A stretch of 6,793 bases of DNA from Bacteroidota bacterium. GTDB lineage: Bacteria; Bacteroidota; Ignavibacteria; Kryptoniales; JAKASW01. The stretch spans positions 1-6,793 of the forward strand of contig JAJYJD010000192.1 of NCBI GenBank assembly GCA_021789755.1, written 5' to 3'. Below, piece by piece: positions 1 through 5,525 of the stretch; the first letter of the stretch is position 1, and each line of letters begins with the position of its first letter. Below the pieces are notes generated by a model. That model saw only the letters and a program-made list of their open reading frames with translations, did not search any database and had not been told where the DNA came from. The position numbers were made by a program, and so were the translations under genes.

Positions 1-326
1 CCGACGGCAATACAGCTTCGGATTCCGCTCGCAGCCAGTTCTTCCAGGATGACTGCGACTCCCGGTGCGCCGAGTCCTTGAGGTCGCGCTGCAGCGATCC
101 GGAATCCGGTCTTCTTCAACGTCACGACCGTTCCAGTGAAGCCCTCGGCCTTCTTCCCGACGAATTTTCGCGTCAGGTATTCAAGGGATTGAGATTGAAG
201 ACAGAGTATGGCTCCCGATGCGCCGCGCAACTGTTTTTTCCCGTTCTTGCCCCGGCGGGAAAGCATTTCTTCGGGACTCAGGACTGCTGGGTTCTTATGC
301 TTGTCCGGGAAGTGAGGGAAGGCCAT
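1..326 (-). CDS. Nucleoside phosphorylase, N-terminal part (partial at left edge)
   Basis: This is an open minus-strand frame of 108 complete codons with its C-terminal half outside the window. It resembles the PNP/UDP (uridine or purine nucleoside) phosphorylase family, which splits nucleosides with phosphate into base and sugar-1-phosphate in the cytoplasm. An N-terminal segment beginning MAFPHFPDKHKN is followed by a beta-rich part (about residues 35-82) and then GLGAPGVAVILEELAASGI (84-102). The last matches the family's conserved glycine-proline turn and EEL helix, which help form the phosphate and nucleoside pocket. ATG at 326 is the first possible start after an in-frame TGA, but no clear Shine-Dalgarno precedes it. 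The family call rests on memory of conserved motifs; the substrate cannot be told because the specificity residues lie in the missing half. Confidence 0.72.
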   Translation of the reverse strand, partial: MAFPHFPDKHKNPAVLSPEEMLSRRGKNGKKQLRGASGAILCLQSQSLEYLTRKFVGKKAEGFTGTVVTLKKTGFRIAAARPQGLGAPGVAVILEELAASGIRSCIAV

Positions 327-592
327 TGAGAGTTCTGAGATTCATTGGTGATGGGTGAAGGTTATTAGTCTCACGGTTCTTGAAACAGAACACTCCCCGA
401 CGGCATATAGTGCCCCGAGTTCTGCGTTCCATGTCCCGCGAACTCTGTATCTATTCCTCGGTTGCCTCCACAAACTACGCTCCTTCGGAGGTTCGTCGAA
501 TGAAAAACCCTCACGTAGTCTGGCGAAGAGGGAAAGATTTCCATCATGGCTGCTTCGTGGCGCGATCCCGCCGCAAGGTCAATTGAGACGGA
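327..592. other. Non-coding stretch between nucleoside phosphorylase and tRNA fragment
   Basis: I find no convincing gene here. Short plus-strand frames exist but have no Shine-Dalgarno and no recognisable protein, and the longest runs into the tRNA fragment and palindrome to the right. A small hairpin (CTCC-TTC-GGAG, 480-490) is visible. The promoter of the nucleoside phosphorylase should lie here on the minus strand, but I could not pick out boxes with any confidence. Confidence 0.5.
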
Positions 593-714
593 CGAACCCT
601 CGATACCCCTTTACAGAGTATGACGGTTTAGTCCGACCCGTCATCGCTTGGCGATGACGAGCGAGATCTCGTCCCGTCTTTTGACGACGGGACGGACAAA
701 CCGTTGCCTTCAGC
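593..714 (-). pseudogene. Partial tRNA-Ser(GCU) copy split by a palindromic insertion
   Basis: Bases 593-631 are identical to 988-1026 (39 of 39) and 697-714 to 1027-1044 (18 of 18) of the intact tRNA-Ser gene. The two blocks abut in the intact gene, so this copy carries tRNA nt 18-74 of 90 with 65 extra bases (632-696). The insertion falls between the first two anticodon bases, G34 and C35. The copy lacks the acceptor stem, the first half of the D arm and the 3' end, so it cannot make a functional tRNA. It lies on the same strand as the intact tRNA, with the GIY-YIG gene between them. Perfect identity implies a recent duplication or selection on the site. It could be an attachment-site-like or homing scar. 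Confidence 0.85.
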
Positions 715-960
715 TAGGAGTCGATCGAGAATGGTCTTGAGCCATTTCCGTCCTGATGAACTCTTCAGCCATTTCTCTCGCTTCATCGCTTGCGCTCGAG
801 TGGCGAATTCCTCAGAATAGGTGAGTGTCCAGGGACGGTATGGCTTAGTGGACTTCACATAGCCGGCATTATGTCTGTGCAGCCTGTTGGCTTCATCATC
901 GGTCTGACCGATGTACGTACGGTGAAACTTTTGGGAGTATAATGCATAGACGTAATACAT
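628..960 (-). CDS. Small GIY-YIG nuclease-domain protein (110 aa)
   Basis: This is a single-domain GIY-YIG protein of the short, free-standing type (YhbQ/UPF0213-like). YYVYALYS (2-9) and YIG (16-18) are the two name motifs. R26 in the ANRLHRHN helix, H30-N31, K36-S-T-K-P and E50/E51 in TYSEEF match the catalytic and structural positions of the fold. AMKREKWLKS (58-67) is the usual C-terminal helix. GIY-YIG proteins cut DNA, but many small ones are uncharacterised. The expected domain ends near residue 80. Residues 83-88 (AEGNGL) are encoded by the tRNA fragment, 89-110 by the palindromic element, and the TAA again by tRNA sequence. ATG 960 lies 11 bases after the tRNA-Ser 3' end with no Shine-Dalgarno. 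The frame is open upstream into the 3' part of the tRNA but has no earlier start. Likely co-transcribed with the tRNA. Confidence 0.85.
   Translation of the reverse strand: MYYVYALYSQKFHRTYIGQTDDEANRLHRHNAGYVKSTKPYRPWTLTYSEEFATRAQAMKREKWLKSSSGRKWLKTILDRLLAEGNGLSVPSSKDGTRSRSSSPSDDGSD
631..697. repeat. Nested palindromic (REP/MITE-like) element, about 65 bp
   Basis: The insert has imperfect terminal inverted repeats: GTCCGACCCGTC (631-642) against GACGGGACGGAC (686-697), 11 of 12 paired counting the flanking G and C. Inside are a perfect hairpin GTCATCGC-TTG-GCGATGAC (640-658), a self-complementary CGAGATCTCG (662-671) and a second hairpin GTCCCGTC-7 nt-GACGGGAC (671-693). No target-site duplication is visible on comparison with the unsplit tRNA. 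It has no coding capacity of its own, so if mobile it would depend on enzymes from elsewhere, as REP elements do. It recalls the short palindromic repeats found in many bacterial genomes, but no family is assigned. Confidence 0.8.
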
Positions 961-971
961 GCCACGGTAAG

Positions 972-1061
972 CGGAGAGGGAGGGATTCGAACCCTCGATA
1001 CCCCTTTACAGAGTATGACGGTTTAGCAAACCGTTGCCTTCAGCCACTCGGCCACCTCTCC
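972..1061 (-). tRNA. tRNA-Ser (anticodon GCU)
   Basis: The 90-nt gene folds fully. The acceptor GGAGAGG pairs with CCTCTCC. The D arm lies in GCCGAGTGGCTGAAGGC. The anticodon arm is ACGGT-TTGCTAA-ACCGT with anticodon GCT. A long variable arm pairs ATACTC with GGGTAT, as expected of serine tRNA, and the T arm is GAGGG-TTCGAAT-CCCTC. The discriminator base is G, normal for tRNA-Ser, and CCA is not encoded. It reads AGC and AGU codons. It is transcribed away from rplU and directly into the GIY-YIG gene. I could not identify its promoter with confidence. Confidence 0.97.
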
Positions 1062-1291
1062 AGATGTATCGCCAAAGCTTCAAAAGAACTACCAATGTTT
1101 TGAACTAATCTTAGTGTTTGTGGATCGGTTCACGTCGTTCCACCGGCTTAGATCCGCAATTACCGCGTGAAAATATACCAATGACCGGCTGCATTTACAA
1201 GAATGGCATGAAGCATGGCTTTTCCCGCAATGGAAAAAGTACAACGGCCAGTCTCCAGCCGGCCGTGAGGACGTTTTTTGTCCGAAAGTGA

Positions 1292-1320
1292 TTGAAACTT
1301 AGACGCATAGGGGCTAAATT
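1292..1320 (+). promoter_or_regulatory. Sigma-70-like promoter for rplU
   Basis: TTGAAA (1292-1297) and TAAATT (1315-1320) are separated by exactly 17 bases and lie just ahead of rplU. They match the -35 consensus at 5 of 6 and the -10 consensus at 4 of 6 positions. Transcription would begin near 1327, giving a leader of only about 15 bases. Such a short leader leaves little room for an autoregulatory RNA structure before the rplU start. Confidence 0.55.
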
Positions 1321-1332
1321 ACAATCTAATTT

Positions 1333-1337
1333 GGAGG
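1333..1337 (+). promoter_or_regulatory. Ribosome binding site of rplU
   Basis: GGAGG sits four bases before ATG 1342, a strong though slightly close Shine-Dalgarno that fixes the rplU start. Confidence 0.8.
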
Positions 1338-1341
1338 AAAC

Positions 1342-1653
1342 ATGTTCGCTGTCGTTGAAATAGCCGGAAAGCAGTTCAGAGTCTCCGAAAACATGAATGT
1401 TTCAGTCCCGAAGCTTGATGCGAAAGTAGGAGATAAGGTCAAGATAGACAAAGTCCTTCTTGTTGAAGATGAGAAGTCGAGCTCAATAGGAAAAAGCGTT
1501 GTCAAAGGGGCCGTCGTTGAGGCGACTGTGGTCGAACACGATAGAAACGAGAAGATCCTTGTTTTCCGGAAGAAGAGAAAAAAGAACTTCAAGGTTACTA
1601 AGGGTCACAGGGAAGAGTACACAACGATCCATATAGAGAAAATAAAGCCCTAA
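1342..1653 (+). CDS. rplU: 50S ribosomal protein L21
   Basis: This encodes a full-length L21 of 103 aa, the usual family size. L21 binds 23S rRNA in the large ribosomal subunit. The start MFAVVEIAGKQFRV is the classic L21 N-terminal strand, and the basic stretch FRKKRKKNFKVTKGHRE (about 75-91) is the rRNA-binding signature near the C-terminus. It is followed by rpmA (L27) in the conserved bacterial order. It has its own promoter-like boxes and a strong Shine-Dalgarno. The unusual point is the 194-base gap before rpmA; in most bacteria these two genes lie much closer. Confidence 0.97.
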   Translation: MFAVVEIAGKQFRVSENMNVSVPKLDAKVGDKVKIDKVLLVEDEKSSSIGKSVVKGAVVEATVVEHDRNEKILVFRKKRKKNFKVTKGHREEYTTIHIEKIKP

Positions 1654-1847
1654 ATTCTAAACAGGAAACTCCGAACAAATCCTGGTTTCAAAGATTCCGA
1701 TGACAAAGCTGCTGAGCATCTGGCTTTTACGCTTATGAATCCGAGATTTTGTGTTTCAAGTTTGTTTAGGATTTCGAATTTAGAATTCGTTCCTGCGGAT
1801 TCTAATGAAGGTAGTGAGTTTAACAAAATATCAGTTAGGAGTCTTTC
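1654..1847 (+). other. AT-rich rplU-rpmA spacer with a small inverted repeat
   Basis: The spacer is AT-rich and carries a perfect hairpin CGAATT-TAG-AATTCG (1775-1789) preceded by T-rich near-repeats (ATTTTGTGTTT, GTTTAGGATTT). It has no convincing gene. The texture resembles the AT-rich intergenic repeats seen in many environmental genomes, but no second copy is present in this window. It could also hold a separate rpmA promoter, though no clear box pair is visible. Confidence 0.4.
1837..1841 (+). promoter_or_regulatory. Ribosome binding site of rpmA
   Basis: AGGAG lies six bases before ATG 1848, a well-placed Shine-Dalgarno that supports the rpmA start. Confidence 0.8.
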
Positions 1848-2126
1848 ATGGCACACAAAAAAGGCGGCGGTAGTTCCAGGAACGGTCGCGATAGCAACTC
1901 GCAACGCCTCGGCGTCAAAACTTTCGGCGGAGAGAAGATCACTGCCGGGAGCATAATCGTCCGGCAGCGCGGTACGAAGATTTTACCGGGGGTAAATGTC
2001 GGGGTCGGCAAAGACGACAGCCTCTTTGCGTTGAGCGACGGTGTAGTCAAATTCGAAACATATAGAAGAGTAAGAAAAAAAGTCAGTGTAATTCCTCTGA
2101 GCGCGAGTCAAATCGATCCCGACTGA
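1848..2126 (+). CDS. rpmA: 50S ribosomal protein L27
   Basis: This encodes a 92-aa L27, slightly longer than the usual 84-90. L27's N-terminal tail reaches the peptidyl-transferase centre of the ribosome. MAHKKGGGSSRNGRDSNSQR is the near-invariant N-terminus. It starts directly with AHKKGGG, so there is no cleavable leader of the Firmicutes type. GVKTFGGEKITAGSIIVRQR (22-41) and GTKILPGVNVGVGKDDSLFA (42-61) complete the domain. The last residues (PLSASQIDPD) are a poorly conserved tail. It lies between rplU and mdh on the same strand, and a strong hairpin covers its stop codon. Confidence 0.97.
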   Translation: MAHKKGGGSSRNGRDSNSQRLGVKTFGGEKITAGSIIVRQRGTKILPGVNVGVGKDDSLFALSDGVVKFETYRRVRKKVSVIPLSASQIDPD

Positions 2127-2133
2127 TGTCGGG
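2118..2133 (+). promoter_or_regulatory. Hairpin across the rpmA stop codon
   Basis: CCCGAC-TGAT-GTCGGG is a perfect 6-bp GC-rich stem whose four-base loop holds the rpmA TGA. It is followed by an AT-rich run with only TTTT, not a proper T-tract. It could be a weak terminator or attenuator, or an mRNA-stabilising 3' structure that separates rpmA from mdh expression. The structure is seen directly; the role is inferred. Confidence 0.4.
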
Positions 2134-2162
2134 CAAGAATTAAATTTTGAAAGGGTCTCGCA

Positions 2163-3089
2163 ATGAAAATCACAGTAGTTGGGGCTGGCAATGTCGGCGC
2201 CACCGTGGCGCAGCGACTGGTTGATAACGAACTCGCAAACGAAATAGTCCTCACGGATGTCGTCGAGGGTCTTCCACAGGGCAAGGGACTTGACATGCTG
2301 GAATCGTCGCCGGTACTCGGGAGCGACGTGAGATTTGTCGGTGCTAACAATTATGACGCCACCTCCGGGAGCGATATCGTGGTGATCACCGCAGGGATCG
2401 CCCGGAAGCCAGGCATGAGCCGCGACGACCTCCTTTCCACAAACGCCGGCGTGCTCAAGTCTGTCACCGAGCAAATCGCACCGCGATCTCCGAAAAGCAT
2501 CATAGTCGTCGTGTCGAACCCGCTCGATGTAATGGTGTACGTAGCATTGAAGGCAAGCGGTTTTGAGAGAAAACGTGTGTTCGGTATGGCAGGCGTCCTT
2601 GACACCGCGCGCTTCCGTACTTTTATCGCGACTGAACTGAACGTGTCGGTGGAAGATGTTCAGGCATTTGTTCTTGGCGGCCACGGCGATTCGATGGTCC
2701 CGCTGGTTCGATATACATCCGTTGCGGGAATTCCGCTCACGGAGCTGATGCCTCAGGACAAGATCAATGCAATTGTGAAGCGTACCCGGGATGGCGGAGC
2801 TGAGATCGTTTCTCTCCTCAAGACTGGCAGCGCCTACTATGCGCCGTCCGCTGCAGTTGTTCAGATGGTGGAATCTCTGGTGAAGGACAAAAAGCGCATC
2901 CTGCCTTGCTCGGTTTATCTACAAGGCGAGTACGGGATGAAGGATGTGGTTATCGGTGTCCCGGTCAAGCTCGGCAAGCAGGGAATAGAACAGATAATGG
3001 AAATTAAGCTGACCGACTCCGAGAAGGCTGAATTGAATAAGTCCGCAGAGGACGTCAAAGCCAACATGGCAAAGGTCAAGTTCAGCTGA
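2163..3089 (+). CDS. mdh: Malate dehydrogenase (NAD-dependent, LDH-like type)
   Basis: It interconverts malate and oxaloacetate with NAD(H) in the cytoplasm as part of the TCA cycle, in oxidative or reductive direction. At 308 aa it has the usual length of the short LDH-like MDH group. The dinucleotide-binding motif is GAGNVG (7-12), with D32 as the NAD-selecting acid. R81 and R87 in the mobile loop ARKPGMSRDDL bind the dicarboxylate and mark malate rather than lactate specificity. N119, D147, R150 and catalytic H174 (GGHGDSMVP) are all present. From memory it is closely similar to Chlorobi MDH. The start follows AAAGGG with seven bases of spacing. It lies 36 bases after rpmA and ends before a strong terminator. 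Confidence 0.96.
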   Translation: MKITVVGAGNVGATVAQRLVDNELANEIVLTDVVEGLPQGKGLDMLESSPVLGSDVRFVGANNYDATSGSDIVVITAGIARKPGMSRDDLLSTNAGVLKSVTEQIAPRSPKSIIVVVSNPLDVMVYVALKASGFERKRVFGMAGVLDTARFRTFIATELNVSVEDVQAFVLGGHGDSMVPLVRYTSVAGIPLTELMPQDKINAIVKRTRDGGAEIVSLLKTGSAYYAPSAAVVQMVESLVKDKKRILPCSVYLQGEYGMKDVVIGVPVKLGKQGIEQIMEIKLTDSEKAELNKSAEDVKANMAKVKFS

Positions 3090-3117
3090 TTTAGCCGCTT
3101 AAGATTCTTTTCACATT

Positions 3118-3169
3118 TCCCGGTGGTGTCATTGGACGTGACGAACGTCGATGCTGCCGGGATTTTTTT
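3118..3169 (+). terminator. Rho-independent terminator after mdh
   Basis: TCCCGG (3118-3123) pairs with CCGGGA (3157-3162), with an inner stem GACGT-GACGA-ACGTC and partial pairing between them, followed at once by seven T's (3163-3169). It ends the plus-strand transcript. The other strand lacks a matching T-tract, so it should not stop the converging operon. Confidence 0.8.
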
Positions 3170-3219
3170 GTGTGTTTATGTCTCGTTAGTCCGGGGGAAG
3201 TTGAAGCGGGAAGGAAGAG

Positions 3220-3645
3220 TCAGGCGGCTTTTCCAATCGTCAGTCTCATTGTGATTTTTGTACCGCGGTCGGTGAATTGGAAGTCTACTCCGTCCATGAG
3301 CGATTTAATAATGTGTATCCCCCTGCCGCTCGGCTTGAGCAGGTTCTCGGGAAGGAGGGGGTTAGGCAGGCTATCCGGGTTGAACCCGCGTCCTTCATCT
3401 TCGACACTGATAATAATTTCACTGTCCTCAGTGGAACGGATGTCCAATGTCACGTTCTTTTCCGGATCGTTTCTGTTGCCGTGAGTTATCGCATTGTTTA
3501 CCGCTTCGCTTGCCGAGACCAGCAGATTGTGCTCGTCCGACTCGGAAAGCTTGAGCGTGTCGAGGATCGCTTTCAGCTTCCTCTCAGCTTCTCTCAGTGC
3601 GGTATTCCTGGATTTTAAAACTATGTGTTTGTGCAATTCGCTCAT
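3220..3645 (-). CDS. RsbW/SpoIIAB-like anti-sigma regulatory ATPase
   Basis: This is a 141-aa single-domain GHKL ATPase of the anti-sigma-factor kinase type. Such proteins bind a sigma factor and/or phosphorylate an STAS anti-anti-sigma partner. The N box is SEAVNNAITHG (46-56, E47 and N51 bind Mg-ATP), the G1 box VEDEGRGF (81-88), the G2 box PSGRGIHII (105-113) and the G3 region DRGTKITM (126-133). Length is typical and nothing is missing. It is the last gene of the minus-strand operon: its ATG overlaps the stop of the beta-barrel gene by one base (TGATG), which points to translational coupling, as no good Shine-Dalgarno is seen. No STAS protein, PP2C phosphatase or sigma factor is in the window. 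A role other than sigma control is possible. Confidence 0.85.
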   Translation of the reverse strand: MSELHKHIVLKSRNTALREAERKLKAILDTLKLSESDEHNLLVSASEAVNNAITHGNRNDPEKNVTLDIRSTEDSEIIISVEDEGRGFNPDSLPNPLLPENLLKPSGRGIHIIKSLMDGVDFQFTDRGTKITMRLTIGKAA

Positions 3646-5525
3646 CAGATTTTGTACTTCGCCGTCATCTCGAAATTAGGATAAACTACCTGGTTTTGCA
3701 ATAATTGTCGCGAGACTTGATACCACCCGGATAAGACGACTTCAAGTTTCGGGAAATCTGCAAGGATAGAAGCCGTCGGCCCCGAATTTGTAATTTCGGA
3801 TGCGAACTGCCGATCCCTTGCGGTGGTGTAGTTGTATTGAGTCAACGAAAGGTATTTGTAGCCGATTCCGTAGGACAATGCTCCCGAAGAATAGGTAAGT
3901 GATAGCCAGAAGGTCTGATCAACGAAATAATTCAACGGGTATTCCGCGAAGCTTGACCAATAAAGTTCGCCCCTGGTATACAATTTGATGTTGGCGAAGA
4001 AAAAGAGAGAGAGCTTCGAAGTCATGTTTACTCTGGTCGAGTCGAGAAACGACGCCTGTCGGAATGAAAAGCTGTGTACCTGTGAAAAAGCCTCGTAGTC
4101 GTAGACCGTGTAATTTGCCAGGACTTCAAACCTGTTGGAGGATGCAAAATATTCATCGTAGTAATTTACGGTGGGAAAGAACCTGTAAATGAAATTCCTG
4201 TTGTTGTTCGCGCTTCGCTGGGATTTCAGGTAAACCATGTGAATCATGTCGGCCTCAAATCCCAGGCCGGCGTTGAAAGAAGGGCTGAATCTGTGGTTAA
4301 GGTTCAGGGCAATAGTATTGGTCAGCTCATCACGGTCGTCGTAATTCAGCTCGCTGGGGGTGTTATAGTGGAAGATTGAGGCGAGCCCAGTCATGCCAAG
4401 GTAAGTGCTGCCGAAATGTAGTGAGAGTTGTCCCGATAGAGTATTTCTCGTCCCGAAATTATTCAGTTGTGCCTGGTTGGACATTTGCTGTTCTGAAAAC
4501 GGATTTGTCAGCGGAACGTTTATGAGCGTATGGGTCTCGGAACGTTCGTTATGTTCCATGGTTACCGTCATACTGTCGCCGTAGAAACTCGTGGTGAGGT
4601 CGCCGTGAATTTCGAAATTTGACGTCCTGATCCTCGTATCGTAAAGGCTTGATGAGGGTGATAGTGGCTCGTATCTGTAGGTGAAATCGATTTGCCTCTG
4701 GGAGTAAGTGGCCAGGCCGTTCAGCTCGAAAAACCAAACAGGCATAAGGACGTTCGCGGCGAAGTTCGTCCTGTTGTCGTTTCTGTCCTGGATATTGTTC
4801 GCAACTCCGAAGAGGCTCTGTACGGTTGAATCGGCCGGAAAGTAGAAGTCTCTGAGCTGAGTGACGTAGGCGCTGCTGAATTTAATCAATGCAACGGAGG
4901 AAAAGATCTGGCCATATATCAATTGGATATTCCTGTCGAGATTCCTTCTGGGTGAAATCTGCTCGTCGTGGAAATTCAGGGAAGGGTTCAACTCACTTCC
5001 GGGAAAAGGGGAAAACGCTCCTGCGGCTTGTATCGTATAAGTCGGGCCGCTGTTTTCGACTCCTGCCTGGCGGTCCCATTTGTTACCGCCTCCGGCCAGG
5101 ACGGAATCCTGCCCGTTTCTGAAGAAGAGGCCGCCGAGCAGCTCTGATGCACCGACGGAGTTTAGGCCGATCTGTCTGTTGTCACTTACGTAGTCCGATT
5201 GGAATCCCGCAAAGCCGAAAAAATCACCGTGGATCCGCCGGTTGAACCGGCCGAGGAAGTTTTGATCGTCCCTGATCAGGTTCGGTGACGACTTGATCAT
5301 CACAGAGTGGAAGTTTTCATTGATTGAAGCGGAGAAGTTCTCAGAAGTCCATTGTTTGTTAAGGTTGCCGATCCAGTTCAATGTACTGAGGGATTGGGTG
5401 AAGCCGGCTATGACCGAATCGGTGGGCAAAATACTCGTTGCGTTATCTATCTGTGAGCAGGCATCCGACGAAAGGTACAGAAGTAGGATGAAAACAAAGC
5501 TACTCCGCGTTTTCAAAGAATGCAT
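3645..5525 (-). CDS. Putative outer-membrane beta-barrel protein (626 aa)
   Basis: I do not recognise a named family. The N-terminus is an export signal: a basic n-region (HSLKTRSS), a hydrophobic core FVFILLLYLSS (10-20) and a polar DACSQ (21-25). A signal peptidase I cut near residues 22-25 is plausible; C23 could suggest a lipoprotein, but Asp just before Ala is a poor lipobox. The rest is rich in aromatic and alternating polar/hydrophobic stretches of strand length (for example YWSSFAEYPLNYF and SYGIGYKYLSLTQYNY), with N/D/S-rich turns. It ends in FEMTAKYKI, resembling a terminal beta-strand. No TonB box or plug domain is evident. The start lies 26 bases inside the upstream ABC gene, consistent with coupling. 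Possible roles are a pore, transporter or envelope scaffold. Confidence 0.7.
   Translation of the reverse strand: MHSLKTRSSFVFILLLYLSSDACSQIDNATSILPTDSVIAGFTQSLSTLNWIGNLNKQWTSENFSASINENFHSVMIKSSPNLIRDDQNFLGRFNRRIHGDFFGFAGFQSDYVSDNRQIGLNSVGASELLGGLFFRNGQDSVLAGGGNKWDRQAGVENSGPTYTIQAAGAFSPFPGSELNPSLNFHDEQISPRRNLDRNIQLIYGQIFSSVALIKFSSAYVTQLRDFYFPADSTVQSLFGVANNIQDRNDNRTNFAANVLMPVWFFELNGLATYSQRQIDFTYRYEPLSPSSSLYDTRIRTSNFEIHGDLTTSFYGDSMTVTMEHNERSETHTLINVPLTNPFSEQQMSNQAQLNNFGTRNTLSGQLSLHFGSTYLGMTGLASIFHYNTPSELNYDDRDELTNTIALNLNHRFSPSFNAGLGFEADMIHMVYLKSQRSANNNRNFIYRFFPTVNYYDEYFASSNRFEVLANYTVYDYEAFSQVHSFSFRQASFLDSTRVNMTSKLSLFFFANIKLYTRGELYWSSFAEYPLNYFVDQTFWLSLTYSSGALSYGIGYKYLSLTQYNYTTARDRQFASEITNSGPTASILADFPKLEVVLSGWYQVSRQLLQNQVVYPNFEMTAKYKI

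Noticed and set aside
355..657. Plus-strand open frame of 100 codons
   Set aside because: It has no Shine-Dalgarno and no recognisable domain, and its 3' third reads antisense through the tRNA fragment and palindrome. It is most likely a chance frame.
632..696. Self-splicing group I or group II intron in the tRNA copy
   Set aside because: At 65 bases it is far too short for a catalytic core, and the tRNA copy it interrupts is truncated at both ends.
593..714. CRISPR-like repeat array
   Set aside because: Only two copies of the tRNA-derived sequence exist, one of them a functional tRNA gene, and there is no regular spacing.
593..1061. Integrative island with tRNA att sites and a tyrosine integrase
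   Set aside because: The space between the tRNA copies is filled by a 110-codon GIY-YIG gene with no integrase. The repeat also does not reach the tRNA 3' end as classical att duplications do.
1062..1140. Minus-strand promoter of tRNA-Ser
   Set aside because: TTGGTA and GATACA lie 19 bases apart upstream of the tRNA, but the match is weak and I could not separate it from chance.
1244..1279. Inverted repeat ACGGCC/GGCCGT followed by six T's, considered as a terminator
   Set aside because: The T-run begins 7 bases after the stem, the loop is 11 bases, and no plus-strand gene lies upstream to be terminated.
1181..1291. Short plus-strand frame of about 36 codons before rplU
   Set aside because: It has no ribosome binding site and no protein-like pattern, and it ends just ahead of the rplU promoter boxes.
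1983..2684. Long minus-strand open frame (233 codons) opposite rpmA and mdh
   Set aside because: The plus strand carries a complete, motif-perfect malate dehydrogenase; the antisense frame is low in conserved features and is a shadow of mdh codon bias.
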